Positions 37,288 to 45,968 of a stretch of DNA of 64,000 bases are shown here, one piece after another (position 1 is the stretch's first letter; every line of letters starts with the position of its first letter). The DNA lies in NCBI GenBank assembly GCA_937888905.1, contig CALATA010000020.1, positions 62,001-126,000 of the forward strand. Direction: 5' to 3'. The notes under the pieces are model-generated. The model saw only the letters and a program-made list of their open reading frames with translations, was not told the origin of the DNA and did no database searches. This DNA is from Terrimonas sp937888905 (GTDB lineage Bacteria > Bacteroidota > Bacteroidia > Chitinophagales > Chitinophagaceae). Both the position numbers and the translations under genes were made by a program.

Positions 37288-38757
37288 CTGCAATGGTATT
37301 TGGGAGAGTTTGAACGGCAGTACCGGGAAAAATGTATGGCAGCGGGCAAACTGGAAACCTTCACCGCCAGCTACCTGCCGAAAGAATACCACTATACCCT
37401 TTACTACTACGACCAGGCGGGCAACCTGGTGAAAACGGTGCCGCCCGCCGGTGTGCGCCCGGACTATAGCACGGCTTATCTGAATGAGATCAAAGCCAAA
37501 CGTGCCGCCAACCAGGACCGCGCGGCCCTGCATGAGAAAGTGACGCAGTACCGGTACAATGGTCTGAACCAGGTAGTAGCGCAAAACTCACCGGATGGTG
37601 GTACGAGTAAATTCTGGTACGACAGATTGGGCAGACTGACCGTGAGCCAGAACGCGGAGCAGGCGCTGCACAACCAATACAGCTATACGAAATATGACAA
37701 CCTGGGCCGCATTACCGAAATAGGCCAGAAGGCGAATACAACTGCCATCACACAAACGATCAGCAAAGAAGAAGGCACGCTCACTGCCTGGCTGAATGGA
37801 GCAAGCGTAACGGATCAACTGACGATCACGGTGTACGATGAAAAATACAATCCGCTGAGTCCCGACCCGGGTATTGCAGCCGGTATCGACCAGCAGAACC
37901 TGCGCAACCGCGTGAGTTACTCGATGGTGAAGGCCTTGAGTACCGATACCTGGCATCAAACCGCCACCTTCTATACGTATGACATTCACGGTAATGTCAA
38001 TCAACTGTTGCAGGACTACAGAGGAGTGGCCAACCTGCCCTCTTCAGATCGACTGAAGACCATCAAATACCAATACGACCTTGTGAGTGGTAAAGTGAAC
38101 GAAGTAGCTTACCAGCCGGGAGCGGCGGATGGCTTCTATCACCGCTATGTGTATGATGCGGAGAACCGCATCACCGATGTGGAAACGAGCCGCGATGGTG
38201 TGTATTGGGAGCATGAGGCGAACTACGAATACTACAAACATGGCCCGCTGGCAAGAATGGTATTGGGTAAAGAACTGCAGGGTGTAGACTATGCATATAC
38301 GATACAAGGCTGGCTCAAAGGTGTGAACGGCAGCAGCCTGACACCGGATAAGGACATGGGCAAAGACGGACTGAACACGGGAACGCCTTCTGTGTTTGGC
38401 AGAGATATCTACGGTTATGCACTGCACTACTTTGATAATGGAGCTTCCGAAAATGATTACTATTCAATCGGAGGAACGGGTGCTTTTGCCCGTCCCAACA
38501 ACGGATCATTTAAGTCATTATACAACGGCAACATTGGTGCGATGACGGTAAATAATGGTGGCTTGAAAAAGGGTAATCCGGCCACCACCAACTCGCTGCC
38601 GCTGTTCTACAATTATAGCTATGACCAATTGAACCGCATCGTAGGCATGCAGGCTTACAAAGGGTTGAATGAATCCACGAAAGATGTAGTAAATTCTTCG
38701 TTAATTTACTATTGTTCAAATTTGAAGATGCTAACTTGGCATCCAAAATTCTATCGG
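37288..38757 (+). pseudogene. Orphan RHS cassette without start, core or toxin
   Basis: The frame begins in the middle of an RHS repeat (LQWYLGEFERQYREKCMAAG) with no plausible ATG or ribosome-binding site, so it is a truncated copy of the RHS gene. It follows residues about 1580-2045 of the main protein, then departs after YKGLNEST at 38680. There the main protein goes on to NLWTPILIQDYSEG, the rest of the repeats and the core. The conserved core domain and a toxin are absent. The new sequence (KDVVNSSLIYYCSNLKM) leads into a small membrane-protein frame. Such orphan cassettes behind RHS and CDI genes act as a store of alternative C-termini that recombine into the main gene; here the toxin end seems to have been lost or replaced. 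Confidence 0.82.
37330..38549 (+). repeat. Long direct repeat, copy B (orphan cassette)
   Basis: The second copy of the 1220-base block at 33520-34739. Just outside, the copies differ. At the left the cassette reads TACCGGGAAA against TACCGTGCTA. At the right it reads GATGACGGTAAATAATGGTG against GATGACGGTGAACAACGCAG. Homology with substitutions extends to about 38680. Confidence 0.88.
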
Positions 38758-38937
38758 ATGCGAAGTAAAATCATAATTGTACTGCTGATGATAAGCTGTG
38801 CGCTACTGGCCTGGAGCGTGCTTGGAATGGTCACCCATCGTCCGGGGATTTGGAATATAGCAAGAGTCGGGCTCGTTTTGTCAGGGCTTTCCTTACTGGC
38901 CGGAGTGGCACATCTTATCATACCGGAAAAGAAATAG
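38758..38937 (+). CDS. Small two-helix membrane protein fused in frame to the RHS remnant
   Basis: From the ATG at 38758 the frame codes 59 residues with two hydrophobic segments, KIIIVLLMISCALLAWSVLG and ARVGLVLSGLSLLAGVAHLI, separated by a short polar loop (MVTHRPGIWN), and ends IIPEKK. It continues the frame of the orphan RHS cassette, but an RHS protein would not end this way, so it is probably a separate gene brought next to the cassette by deletion. An alternative ATG at 38728 adds ten residues. It could be a leftover immunity protein for a membrane-active toxin; this is only a guess from position. Confidence 0.5.
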   Translation: MRSKIIIVLLMISCALLAWSVLGMVTHRPGIWNIARVGLVLSGLSLLAGVAHLIIPEKK

Positions 38938-39085
38938 TTTGCATTCCGTTTGGAAGGTTGGTATGGTTAAGCAAGCGAGTATATTGAAGTATGAAAAAGC
39001 GATTATTTTCTTTAAGTTTAATTAGTCATTGATTATCTGCGGTTGTAAAAGTTATTACCAACTGCGCAATAAATCAGCATTTTTT

Positions 39086-39508
39086 ATGATAAAAATAATC
39101 GCATTAACAACCTTGTTGATCTTCGCACTTTCCTATACAGCAAGTAGCCAGATTGATATCTATTTGAAAGAGTATAAAACTTATATTACTCCCGCGAAAT
39201 GTAAGGATTCATTGATTCACTACAACAAAGACTCATCTTACGTTAAGATAGACCTGTTTAATTGTAAAGGGAAAATGAGTATTAAGGAGTTTGACCGTCA
39301 CGGCACCCTGGTTGCTACGGGACAATATCAGGCTTCCCTGGATACATTGAAGCAGTATGTCGATCGATTTAATCTTTCAGGAGACCTGATGGATGTTACG
39401 GTCGGTCGGTACTTTCAACCCTTGCGCGACGGAGTATGGATTTTTTATGAAAATGGACTGCCCGCGCGACAGGAAAGATATAAAAGAGGTGTTCTAATCA
39501 AGGACTAA
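39086..39508 (+). CDS. Secreted MORN/YwqK-like protein
   Basis: I start it at the ATG at 39086, where IIALTTLLIFALSYTASSQ gives a signal peptide. The 140-residue product has two stretches resembling MORN or YwqK-type repeats: MSIKEFDRHGTLVATGQY, and PLRDGVWIFYENGLPARQER followed by YKRG. Proteins annotated as YwqK family antitoxins are common near RHS toxin clusters in Bacteroidota, although their antitoxin role is largely untested. Because it is exported and stands 148 bases after the orphan cassette, it may be an immunity-type protein or simply an accessory surface protein. Confidence 0.65.
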   Translation: MIKIIALTTLLIFALSYTASSQIDIYLKEYKTYITPAKCKDSLIHYNKDSSYVKIDLFNCKGKMSIKEFDRHGTLVATGQYQASLDTLKQYVDRFNLSGDLMDVTVGRYFQPLRDGVWIFYENGLPARQERYKRGVLIKD

Positions 39509-39685
39509 CACTAAACCAGCCACCCTTATAGCAAGTCGCCCACCTCCCCAACATACTCTGCCACCCGGCAATCCATTCCCCACTCTGTAAATTATTGTGT
39601 GTTTTATGAACTGGTCAGCAGTCTTCTACGTTAATAGCTTCACCGGCACGGTTTTTTAATCCTAACCCGGTTTATGCTATTCATT

Positions 39686-40081
39686 ATGAAACAGCTTTTA
39701 GTTTTAATTCTAATCTCATTCTTATTTACCGCCTGCGATAGCCACCACCCGGGCTTGCATTTCCGCTACAACGAAATTGACGCCGAGGACGTGCTGCCCA
39801 TGGCTTACCGGGATAATAATTTCACCGCAGACAAACTCTCCGGCCCGCTCAATTGCCGCTACCGCAACGGACAGATGGAAACCCAGGCCTGCATTTCCTA
39901 TACCGATAATTACGGCCTGACGTCGGATTATTCTTTCCGCAACGATTCCATTTTTATCCATGTTAAGAGAGGAGAGAAGCTCGCCGACGTGTGCGATTGC
40001 ACCCGCCGCTACCGCCTGCAGTACAAACTCAACGGACTACCCGAAGGACATGAGTACCCGGTGTTTTTGGTCATACGGTAG
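39686..40081 (+). CDS. Small hypothetical lipoprotein
   Basis: The ATG at 39686 gives a typical lipoprotein signal (MKQLLVLILISFLFTAC). An in-frame ATG four codons upstream is less likely. The 131-residue mature part is polar with strand-like segments, for example LNCRYRNGQMETQACISYTD and YRLQYKLNGLPEGHEYPVFL. It has four cysteines beyond the lipidated one, including a C-D-C pair (ADVCDCTRRY). No family is recognised. It stands alone between the RHS-related region and a repeat tract. Confidence 0.65.
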   Translation: MKQLLVLILISFLFTACDSHHPGLHFRYNEIDAEDVLPMAYRDNNFTADKLSGPLNCRYRNGQMETQACISYTDNYGLTSDYSFRNDSIFIHVKRGEKLADVCDCTRRYRLQYKLNGLPEGHEYPVFLVIR

Positions 40082-40200
40082 AAACAGCCGTAGTAAGTAA
40101 TAAGTAGTAGGTATTAAGTAATAAGTATGGTGCCTGGTTAAGGTTGTTAAAATCCTTTGCGTCTTTGCTCCTCATGCCACTTTGCGTGAACCTTCACGCA
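40082..40200. repeat. Intergenic heptamer repeats
   Basis: Directly after the lipoprotein stop is GAAACAGCCGTAGTAAGT, then a run of AGTAAGT/AATAAGT units to about 40128. GAAACAGCCG is half of the AACAGCCG/CGGCTGTT hairpin seen at 11133-11173 and 61517-61555. No coding potential was found. Confidence 0.6.
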
Positions 40201-40214
40201 GAGGCGCAAAGTAA

Positions 40215-40721
40215 TTAAGGCGCAAAGAGCGATCTGTTGTACAAGTCGTAATTCTCATCGTCAAAACACACGAAAACGATCCGTTCGAATCCGACAGTAA
40301 ACGATTGAACGGTAGACAATGCAATCTCCGCCGCCAACGGTTTCGGAAAACGATACACACCCGTGCTGATGTTCGGAAAGGCAATCGTCCGCAAACTATG
40401 CTCTACTGCCAGTTGAAGGCTGTTGCGATAAGCTGAGGCCAATAATTCAGCTTCTTTTTTCTTCCCGCCATTCCATACCGGCCCAACCGTATGTATCACA
40501 TGCCGCGCAGGCAGATTGCCGGCGGCCGTTATTACAGCTTCTCCCACTTTACATCCTCCCTGGCGGGCCACAATTTTCCGGCATTCATCCAATATGGCCG
40601 GGCCACCCGCCCGGTGAATCGCTCCGTCCACACCGCCGCCGCCCAGCAGGGAGGTATTGGCTGCATTCACCACTGCATCTACTTCCATTTTTGTGATGTC
40701 GCCTTTTATTATTTCTATCAT
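40215..40721 (-). CDS. Macrodomain protein, O-acetyl-ADP-ribose deacetylase type
   Basis: The 168-residue protein (start ATG at 40721, MIEIIKGDITKMEVDAVVNA) is a single macrodomain. The ADP-ribose-binding residues are visible in DAVVNAANTSLLGGGGVDGA followed by IHRAGG near residue 18, and in the second loop FPNISTGVYRFP near residue 120. These match MacroD-type enzymes that hydrolyse O-acetyl-ADP-ribose or remove mono-ADP-ribose from proteins. An upstream in-frame ATG at 40736 would add five residues and is less likely. No neighbour suggests a specific pathway. It is transcribed against its neighbours and close to repeats, so it may be a mobile accessory gene. Confidence 0.93.
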   Translation of the reverse strand: MIEIIKGDITKMEVDAVVNAANTSLLGGGGVDGAIHRAGGPAILDECRKIVARQGGCKVGEAVITAAGNLPARHVIHTVGPVWNGGKKKEAELLASAYRNSLQLAVEHSLRTIAFPNISTGVYRFPKPLAAEIALSTVQSFTVGFERIVFVCFDDENYDLYNRSLFAP

Positions 40722-40793
40722 TTTTAGTAAATTCAAAAGTCAAAATTAACCGTTCCATAAACGCAGGGGACGAAATTCAAATATTCGCGATCA

Positions 40794-41005
40794 ATGAACA
40801 AGCAAATACTCGACTTTATCGGACAGGCAAGCTGGGTGTTGATGTTTGTGGCCCTGTCATCGGCCTGGTGTTCGGTTTCACGGGCAAAACAAGTGACCGG
40901 CTTACAAAGGTACTGACCTCACTTGCCGTTTCCGTGGCCATATCCATTATGTGCCTTTTTGTGGCTGTGTCCATCCTTTTACGTGACGGATTAGGACCGG
41001 GGTGA
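40794..41005 (+). pseudogene. Small membrane protein with a frameshift
   Basis: From the ATG at 40794 the frame reads MNKQILDFIGQASWVLMFVA and stops after about 40 codons. Moving to the next frame near 40830 gives LGVDVCGPVIGLVFGFTGKT, then a hydrophobic stretch VSVAISIMCLFVAVSILLRD, ending at TGA 41003-41005. Read together these would form a plausible small protein of about 70 residues with two hydrophobic segments. A single-base change therefore seems to have broken a gene, or the sequence has an error. No family is recognised. Confidence 0.45.
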
Positions 41006-41143
41006 ATGGTGAATAGACAATAGTGAATAGTGAATGGTGAATAGTCAATAGGTCATGGCTGTTTAACTTATCGCCTTTAAACCTGCGTCGTATACCTTTT
41101 ATCGGCTGTTCACTTATTACTTAAAACTTATAACTCATAACTT
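41006..41143. repeat. Intergenic heptamer and shared-element repeats
   Basis: About 41006-41050 repeats GTGAATA/GTGAATG units. It is followed by CATGGCTGTTTAACTTATCG and, at 41109-41135, a 27-base stretch identical to 11226-11252 (it begins TTCACTTATTACTTAAAACT). This is another member of the dispersed non-coding family. The remainder up to 41253 shows no feature. Confidence 0.65.
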
Positions 41144-41253
41144 GAACTCCACGCGAACATCCGTTCGGATAAAACAATTAACTATTTCTTTACATCCCAT
41201 TCACCGATTACCTCTTTTTTTCTGGAATTTTCTTTCGTTATTTTGGCGCCGAT

Positions 41254-41577
41254 ATGAGATTCGCCGCTTTTTTCCTGTACCTCGTTGTCTTCCTGCTCAA
41301 AACAGGAATGCCTGCGCACGCCGCGCATGTACCCGGAAAAAAGATTTCCCCTCAGCAGATCCTCATCGACCTCAACGTAACCGAAGACGAAGACCAATCG
41401 GTTCTCGAAGAAGCGACAGATGATGATGCAGATCTCTACGCGAAGGCTTACGCTGGTAACGACAGCACCTCCTTCGATTCGATTCTTGCCTATTTCCATC
41501 ATTGCTATAAAGCTCCCGCGCCCTTCATCGGGCAACCCGTCGATCGCTGCATTGTCCAGCGGGTACTCCGCATTTAA
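41254..41577 (+). CDS. Small secreted acidic hypothetical protein
   Basis: The 107-residue product starts with a signal peptide (FFLYLVVFLLKTGMPAHA). Its middle is strongly acidic (VTEDEDQSVLEEATDDDADL), and the end includes AYFHHCYKAPAPFIGQPVDR. It precedes the RND efflux operon by about 115 bases and may be periplasmic. No known family was recognised, and a small frame like this should be treated with caution. Confidence 0.5.
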   Translation: MRFAAFFLYLVVFLLKTGMPAHAAHVPGKKISPQQILIDLNVTEDEDQSVLEEATDDDADLYAKAYAGNDSTSFDSILAYFHHCYKAPAPFIGQPVDRCIVQRVLRI

Positions 41578-41693
41578 TTAACAATCTTCCACGCGCGCGA
41601 TGCCGCGCACTCTTTTTTATTTATCTATTCGCCCGGTGAATACGTTCCCCTGCGTGTTCCCATATTCCAATCGCTACTATTTCATTTACAGTT

Positions 41694-42776
41694 ATGAAAA
41701 GATTATTCCTGTTCGCAGGCTTGCTGGCTTCCCTGGCCATCACAAGCTGTGCGTCCAAAAAAGAAACGAAAGAAGAAGCCGGCAAGTATGCCGTGACCAC
41801 TCCACTGGTAATGGACACCTCTTTTACCAAAGATTATGTTTCCCAAATCCGTTCCGTCCGCAACGTGGAAATCCGCGCCCAGGAAAAAGGTTTCCTGGAA
41901 AACATTTATGTAGACGAAGGCCAGTTCGTAAAAGCCGGCCAGGTTCTTTTCCGTATCATGCCCAAGATTTACGAAGCCGAATTATTAAAGGCCGAAGCAG
42001 AAGCCCGCGCCGCTTCCATCGAGTTACAGAATACGAAAGCATTGGCCGATAAAAATGTCGTGTCCAAAAACGAACAGGCCATGGCCGAGGCCAAACTTGA
42101 TCAGGCCAAAGCAGAAGTGGCATTGGCCAAACTACACCTCTCCTTCACCGAAGTGCGCGCACCTTTCGATGGCACCATCGACCGCCTTCCCAAAAAACTC
42201 GGCAGCCTGATCGATGAAGGTGAATTACTTACCACACTTTCCGACAACAGCCAGATGTTTGCGTATTTCAATGTGTCCGAACCCGAATACCTCGAGTACC
42301 AGACAAACGCCAAAAGCCGCGGCAGCAGCCAGGTGAGTCTCTTACTGGCCAATAATAAACCACTGGCACAACCGGGACAGGTGGAAGTGATCGAGAGCGA
42401 GTTCGACAGCGAAACCGGCAACATCGCTTTCCGCGCGCGTTTCCCGAATCCGGAACGCCTGTTGAAACATGGAGAAACGGGCAAAGTACAAATGACCATG
42501 CCGCTCAAAGGCGCGCTGATCATTCCGCAAAAGGCTACCTACGAGATCCAGGATAAGACCTATGTTTTTGTGGTGGACAAAGACGGCAAAGTGCATTCGC
42601 GCAATATCACTCTTGCGGCAAAAATGCCCGACTTGTATGTAGTATCAGGCGGCCTTTCGCCCGATGACAAAATATTACTCGAAGGGGTGCAGAAAGTCAA
42701 GGACGACGACAAAGTCGAGTATGACTTCGAGAAACCACAGGAAGTAATTGCCCATCTGCGCCTCAAAGCGGAATAG
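41694..42776 (+). CDS. RND efflux membrane-fusion protein (AcrA/MexA type)
   Basis: The 360-residue protein has a lipoprotein signal (LASLAITSC). It has the fold of periplasmic adaptor proteins. The first half of the biotinyl-lipoyl-like domain is VEIRAQEKGFLENIYVDEGQ followed by FVKAGQVLFRI. A helical hairpin with A/K/E-rich residues follows (LLKAEAEARAASIELQNTKA). The second lipoyl half is VRAPFDGTIDRLPKKLGSLI. A beta-barrel with GNIAFRARFPNPERLLKHGE comes next. It bridges the inner-membrane pump coded next and the outer-membrane factor. The gene is 24 bases before the pump gene, so the three genes at 41694-47382 form an operon. Confidence 0.94.
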   Translation: MKRLFLFAGLLASLAITSCASKKETKEEAGKYAVTTPLVMDTSFTKDYVSQIRSVRNVEIRAQEKGFLENIYVDEGQFVKAGQVLFRIMPKIYEAELLKAEAEARAASIELQNTKALADKNVVSKNEQAMAEAKLDQAKAEVALAKLHLSFTEVRAPFDGTIDRLPKKLGSLIDEGELLTTLSDNSQMFAYFNVSEPEYLEYQTNAKSRGSSQVSLLLANNKPLAQPGQVEVIESEFDSETGNIAFRARFPNPERLLKHGETGKVQMTMPLKGALIIPQKATYEIQDKTYVFVVDKDGKVHSRNITLAAKMPDLYVVSGGLSPDDKILLEGVQKVKDDDKVEYDFEKPQEVIAHLRLKAE

Positions 42777-42800
42777 TCATTCACCCAAATCGTATTTTCC

Positions 42801-45800
42801 ATGTTCAACAGATTTATACAGCGACCGGTGTTATCCATCGTGATATCACTGATTATCGTCTTTTTGGGTGTATTGGCTATGACCAATCTCCCCGTTACGC
42901 AGTTCCCTTCTATTTCCCCGCCCAAAGTAAACGTTACCGCGGAGTATCCCGGTGCCAATGGTGAATTGATGATCAAGTCGGTGATCATTCCACTCGAACG
43001 TGCATTGAATGGTGTGCCCGGCATGAAGTATATGGCCTCCGATGCCGGTAACGATGGTGAAGCAACGATACAAGTGGTTTTCAATCTCGGTACCGATCCG
43101 AACCAAGCGGCACTCAGTGTGCAGAACCGCGTAGCTTCCGTAGTCAACAAATTACCGCCACTCGTCGTGCGCGAAGGTGTGAAGATCACCCGCGAGGAAT
43201 CGAATATGCTTATGTATATTAACCTGTACAGCGACGATCCCAATACGGACCAGAAATTCCTTTACAATTTTGCCGATATCAATTTGCTCGCTGAACTCAA
43301 ACGCGTAGACGGTGTGGGTTTCGCCGATATCCTCGGCAACCGGGAGTACGCCATGCGCATCTGGCTGAAACCCGATCGCATGCTGGCCTATAAGATTTCC
43401 GCGGATGAAGTGATGAAAGCGCTTAGTGAACAAAGTCTCGAAGCTTCTCCGGGTAAAACAGGTGAAAGTTCCGGTAAACGTTCGCAGGCTTTCGAATATG
43501 TATTGAAGTATCCCGGACGTTTTACCAACAAGGAGGGATATGAGAATGTAATCCTCCGTTCCAGTCCTGACGGTGAAATCCTCCGCCTCAAAGATGTGGC
43601 CGACGTGGAGTTCGGGAGTTCGATGTACGATATTTATTCCAACCTCAATGGCAAACCTTCGGCCGCCATCGTACTCAAACAATCTTACGGCAGTAATGCC
43701 AGCGAGGTGATTAAGAATGTCAAGGCAAAAATGAAAGAGATCAAAGCCAGTTCTTTCCCGAAGGGAATGAACTACGAGATCAGCTACGACGTGTCTAAAT
43801 TCCTCGACGCTTCCATCGATAAGGTATTGCATACATTGGTGGAAGCCTTTATCCTCGTGGGTTTGGTGGTTTTCTTATTCCTTGGCGATTGGCGGTCGAC
43901 CCTGATTCCTGCGATGGCGGTGCCGGTATCGCTGGTCGGCACATTTATGTTCATGCAATTCTTCGGCATTACGCTCAACCTGATCACGCTTTTTGCTTTG
44001 GTACTGGCGATCGGTGTGGTAGTGGATGATGCGATCGTGGTGATCGAAGCGGTACACGCTAAAATGGAGAAAGAAAAGCTCTCGCCGCTCAAAGCCACCA
44101 AAAAAGCGATGCACGAGATCGCCGGTGCCATTATCGCTATTACTTTCCTGATGGCTTCGGTGTTTATTCCCGTAGCGTTCATGTCAGGGCCGGTCGGTAT
44201 TTTCTATCGCCAGTTTTCCATTACCATGGCAACGGCCATTATTCTTTCCGGTATTGTGGCTTTGACATTGACGCCCGCCTTGTGCGCGATGATTTTGAAA
44301 AACAATCATGGCAAACACCGTAAGAAAAATTTCCTCGACAAATTCCTCGACGGGTTTAATAATACGTTTAACAGAGGTGCTAATAAATACGAAGGACTAT
44401 TGGGGAAAGTGGTTCACCGCCGGGCATTGACGATGGGCGTGCTGGTGTTGTTTTGCATCGGCACCTGGTTTATCAACGGACGTGTGCCTTCAGGTTTTAT
44501 CCCCAATGAAGACCAGGGCATGTTTTATGCCATCATTCAAACGCCTCCGGGTTCTTCGCTTGAGCGTACCAATGAAATTGCCGAACGTCTACAGAAAGTA
44601 GCCGAGACTGTGGAAGGTGTACAGTCTGTGTCAGCGCTCGCCGGTTATGAAATTCTCACGGAAGGTACAGGCTCCAACTCGGGCACCTGTCTCATCAACC
44701 TCAAGAATTGGGATGAACGTAAACATTCCGTGCAGGAGATCATGGCCGAGCTCGAAGAAAAGTCAAAAGATATTTCCGGCGCGACCATTGAATTTTTCCA
44801 GCCGCCGGCAGTGCCGGGTTATGGTGCGGCAGGCGGCTTTGAATTGCGCCTGCTCGACAAAGCCGGTTCCGGCGATTATAAAAAAATGGAAACCGTGAGC
44901 CGTGATTTTGTGAAGGAACTGGAAAAGCGTAAGGAATTGTCGTCCGTATTCAGTTTCTATAGTGCCAGCTTCCCGCAATACATGTTGCGTGTAGATAACG
45001 ACATTGCGCAGCAAAAAGGCGTGTCGATCGATAATGCGATGAATACCTTGTCTACATTGGTCGGCAGTAACTACGAGATCAGCTTTATCAAATTCGACAG
45101 GCAATACAAAGTGATGGTGCAGGCGGCGGCGCAGTACAGGGCCGAACCGGATGATATCCTGAAGTTGTATGTGAAGAATGATAAGGATGAAATGGTGCCG
45201 TTCTCCGCATTTATGCGTATGGAAAAAGTATACGGTCTTTCGGAGATTACGCGGCACAACATGTACAATGCTTCGGAGATCAGCGGTTCGGCCGCGCCGG
45301 GTTATAGTAGTGGCGAAGCTATTAAAGTGATCAATGAAGTAGCGCAGAAAACACTGCCCCGTGGATTTGGAATCGACTGGGCAGGTATTTCCAAAGATGA
45401 AGTGGCACAGGGCAACCAGGCTATTTATATTTTCCTGATCTGTCTCGGATTCGTGTACCTCATCCTGGCTGCGCAATACGAAAGCTTCATCCTGCCGCTG
45501 GCCGTTATCCTTTCTTTGCCGGCCGGTATATTCGGCGCCTTCCTGTTGCTGGGTATGCTAGGACTGGAAAACAATATCTATGCGCAGGTAGCGATGGTGA
45601 TGCTGATCGGTTTGTTGGGCAAAAACGCAGTTTTGATTGTAGAGTTTGCCGTGCAGCGCCATCGTGCGGGTGCATCGGTGCGCCAGGCTGCATTGGAAGG
45701 AGCGAAGGTGCGTTTCCGTCCGATCCTGATGACTTCCTTTGCTTTTATCGCGGGATTGATTCCGCTGGTATTGGCAAGTGGTCCGGGTAAGATTGGTAAC

Positions 45801-45968
45801 CGTACGATCGGTACGGCCGCAGCAGGTGGTATGTTGTTCGGCACCATCTTCGGCGTGCTGATCATTCCCGGATTGTATTACATATTCGGAAAGATCGCGG
45901 AGAAACGCAAACTCATCAAAGACGAAGAAGAAAATCCATTAACAGAAGAAATTGATCACAATGTTTAA
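42801..45968 (+). CDS. RND efflux inner-membrane pump (AcrB/MexB, HAE1 type)
   Basis: The 1055-residue protein has the length and twelve-helix arrangement of HAE1 RND pumps, beginning with MFNRFIQRPVLSIVISLIIV. The proton-relay aspartates of helix 4 are in LAIGVVVDDAIVVIEAV near residue 410. The conserved periplasmic and membrane segments FLFLGDWRSTLIPAMAVPVS and ASGPGKIGNRTIGTAAAGGM are also present. It uses the proton gradient to expel hydrophobic compounds through the partner adaptor and outer-membrane channel. Substrates cannot be predicted from sequence. Its stop overlaps the start of the outer-membrane factor gene. Confidence 0.96.
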   Translation: MFNRFIQRPVLSIVISLIIVFLGVLAMTNLPVTQFPSISPPKVNVTAEYPGANGELMIKSVIIPLERALNGVPGMKYMASDAGNDGEATIQVVFNLGTDPNQAALSVQNRVASVVNKLPPLVVREGVKITREESNMLMYINLYSDDPNTDQKFLYNFADINLLAELKRVDGVGFADILGNREYAMRIWLKPDRMLAYKISADEVMKALSEQSLEASPGKTGESSGKRSQAFEYVLKYPGRFTNKEGYENVILRSSPDGEILRLKDVADVEFGSSMYDIYSNLNGKPSAAIVLKQSYGSNASEVIKNVKAKMKEIKASSFPKGMNYEISYDVSKFLDASIDKVLHTLVEAFILVGLVVFLFLGDWRSTLIPAMAVPVSLVGTFMFMQFFGITLNLITLFALVLAIGVVVDDAIVVIEAVHAKMEKEKLSPLKATKKAMHEIAGAIIAITFLMASVFIPVAFMSGPVGIFYRQFSITMATAIILSGIVALTLTPALCAMILKNNHGKHRKKNFLDKFLDGFNNTFNRGANKYEGLLGKVVHRRALTMGVLVLFCIGTWFINGRVPSGFIPNEDQGMFYAIIQTPPGSSLERTNEIAERLQKVAETVEGVQSVSALAGYEILTEGTGSNSGTCLINLKNWDERKHSVQEIMAELEEKSKDISGATIEFFQPPAVPGYGAAGGFELRLLDKAGSGDYKKMETVSRDFVKELEKRKELSSVFSFYSASFPQYMLRVDNDIAQQKGVSIDNAMNTLSTLVGSNYEISFIKFDRQYKVMVQAAAQYRAEPDDILKLYVKNDKDEMVPFSAFMRMEKVYGLSEITRHNMYNASEISGSAAPGYSSGEAIKVINEVAQKTLPRGFGIDWAGISKDEVAQGNQAIYIFLICLGFVYLILAAQYESFILPLAVILSLPAGIFGAFLLLGMLGLENNIYAQVAMVMLIGLLGKNAVLIVEFAVQRHRAGASVRQAALEGAKVRFRPILMTSFAFIAGLIPLVLASGPGKIGNRTIGTAAAGGMLFGTIFGVLIIPGLYYIFGKIAEKRKLIKDEEENPLTEEIDHNV

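Noticed and set aside
37300..38937. The open frame of the orphan RHS cassette as an intact gene starting at a TTG
   Set aside because: The TTG is an internal Leu codon of the RHS repeat, with no ribosome-binding site or signal peptide. The copy is truncated at both ends.
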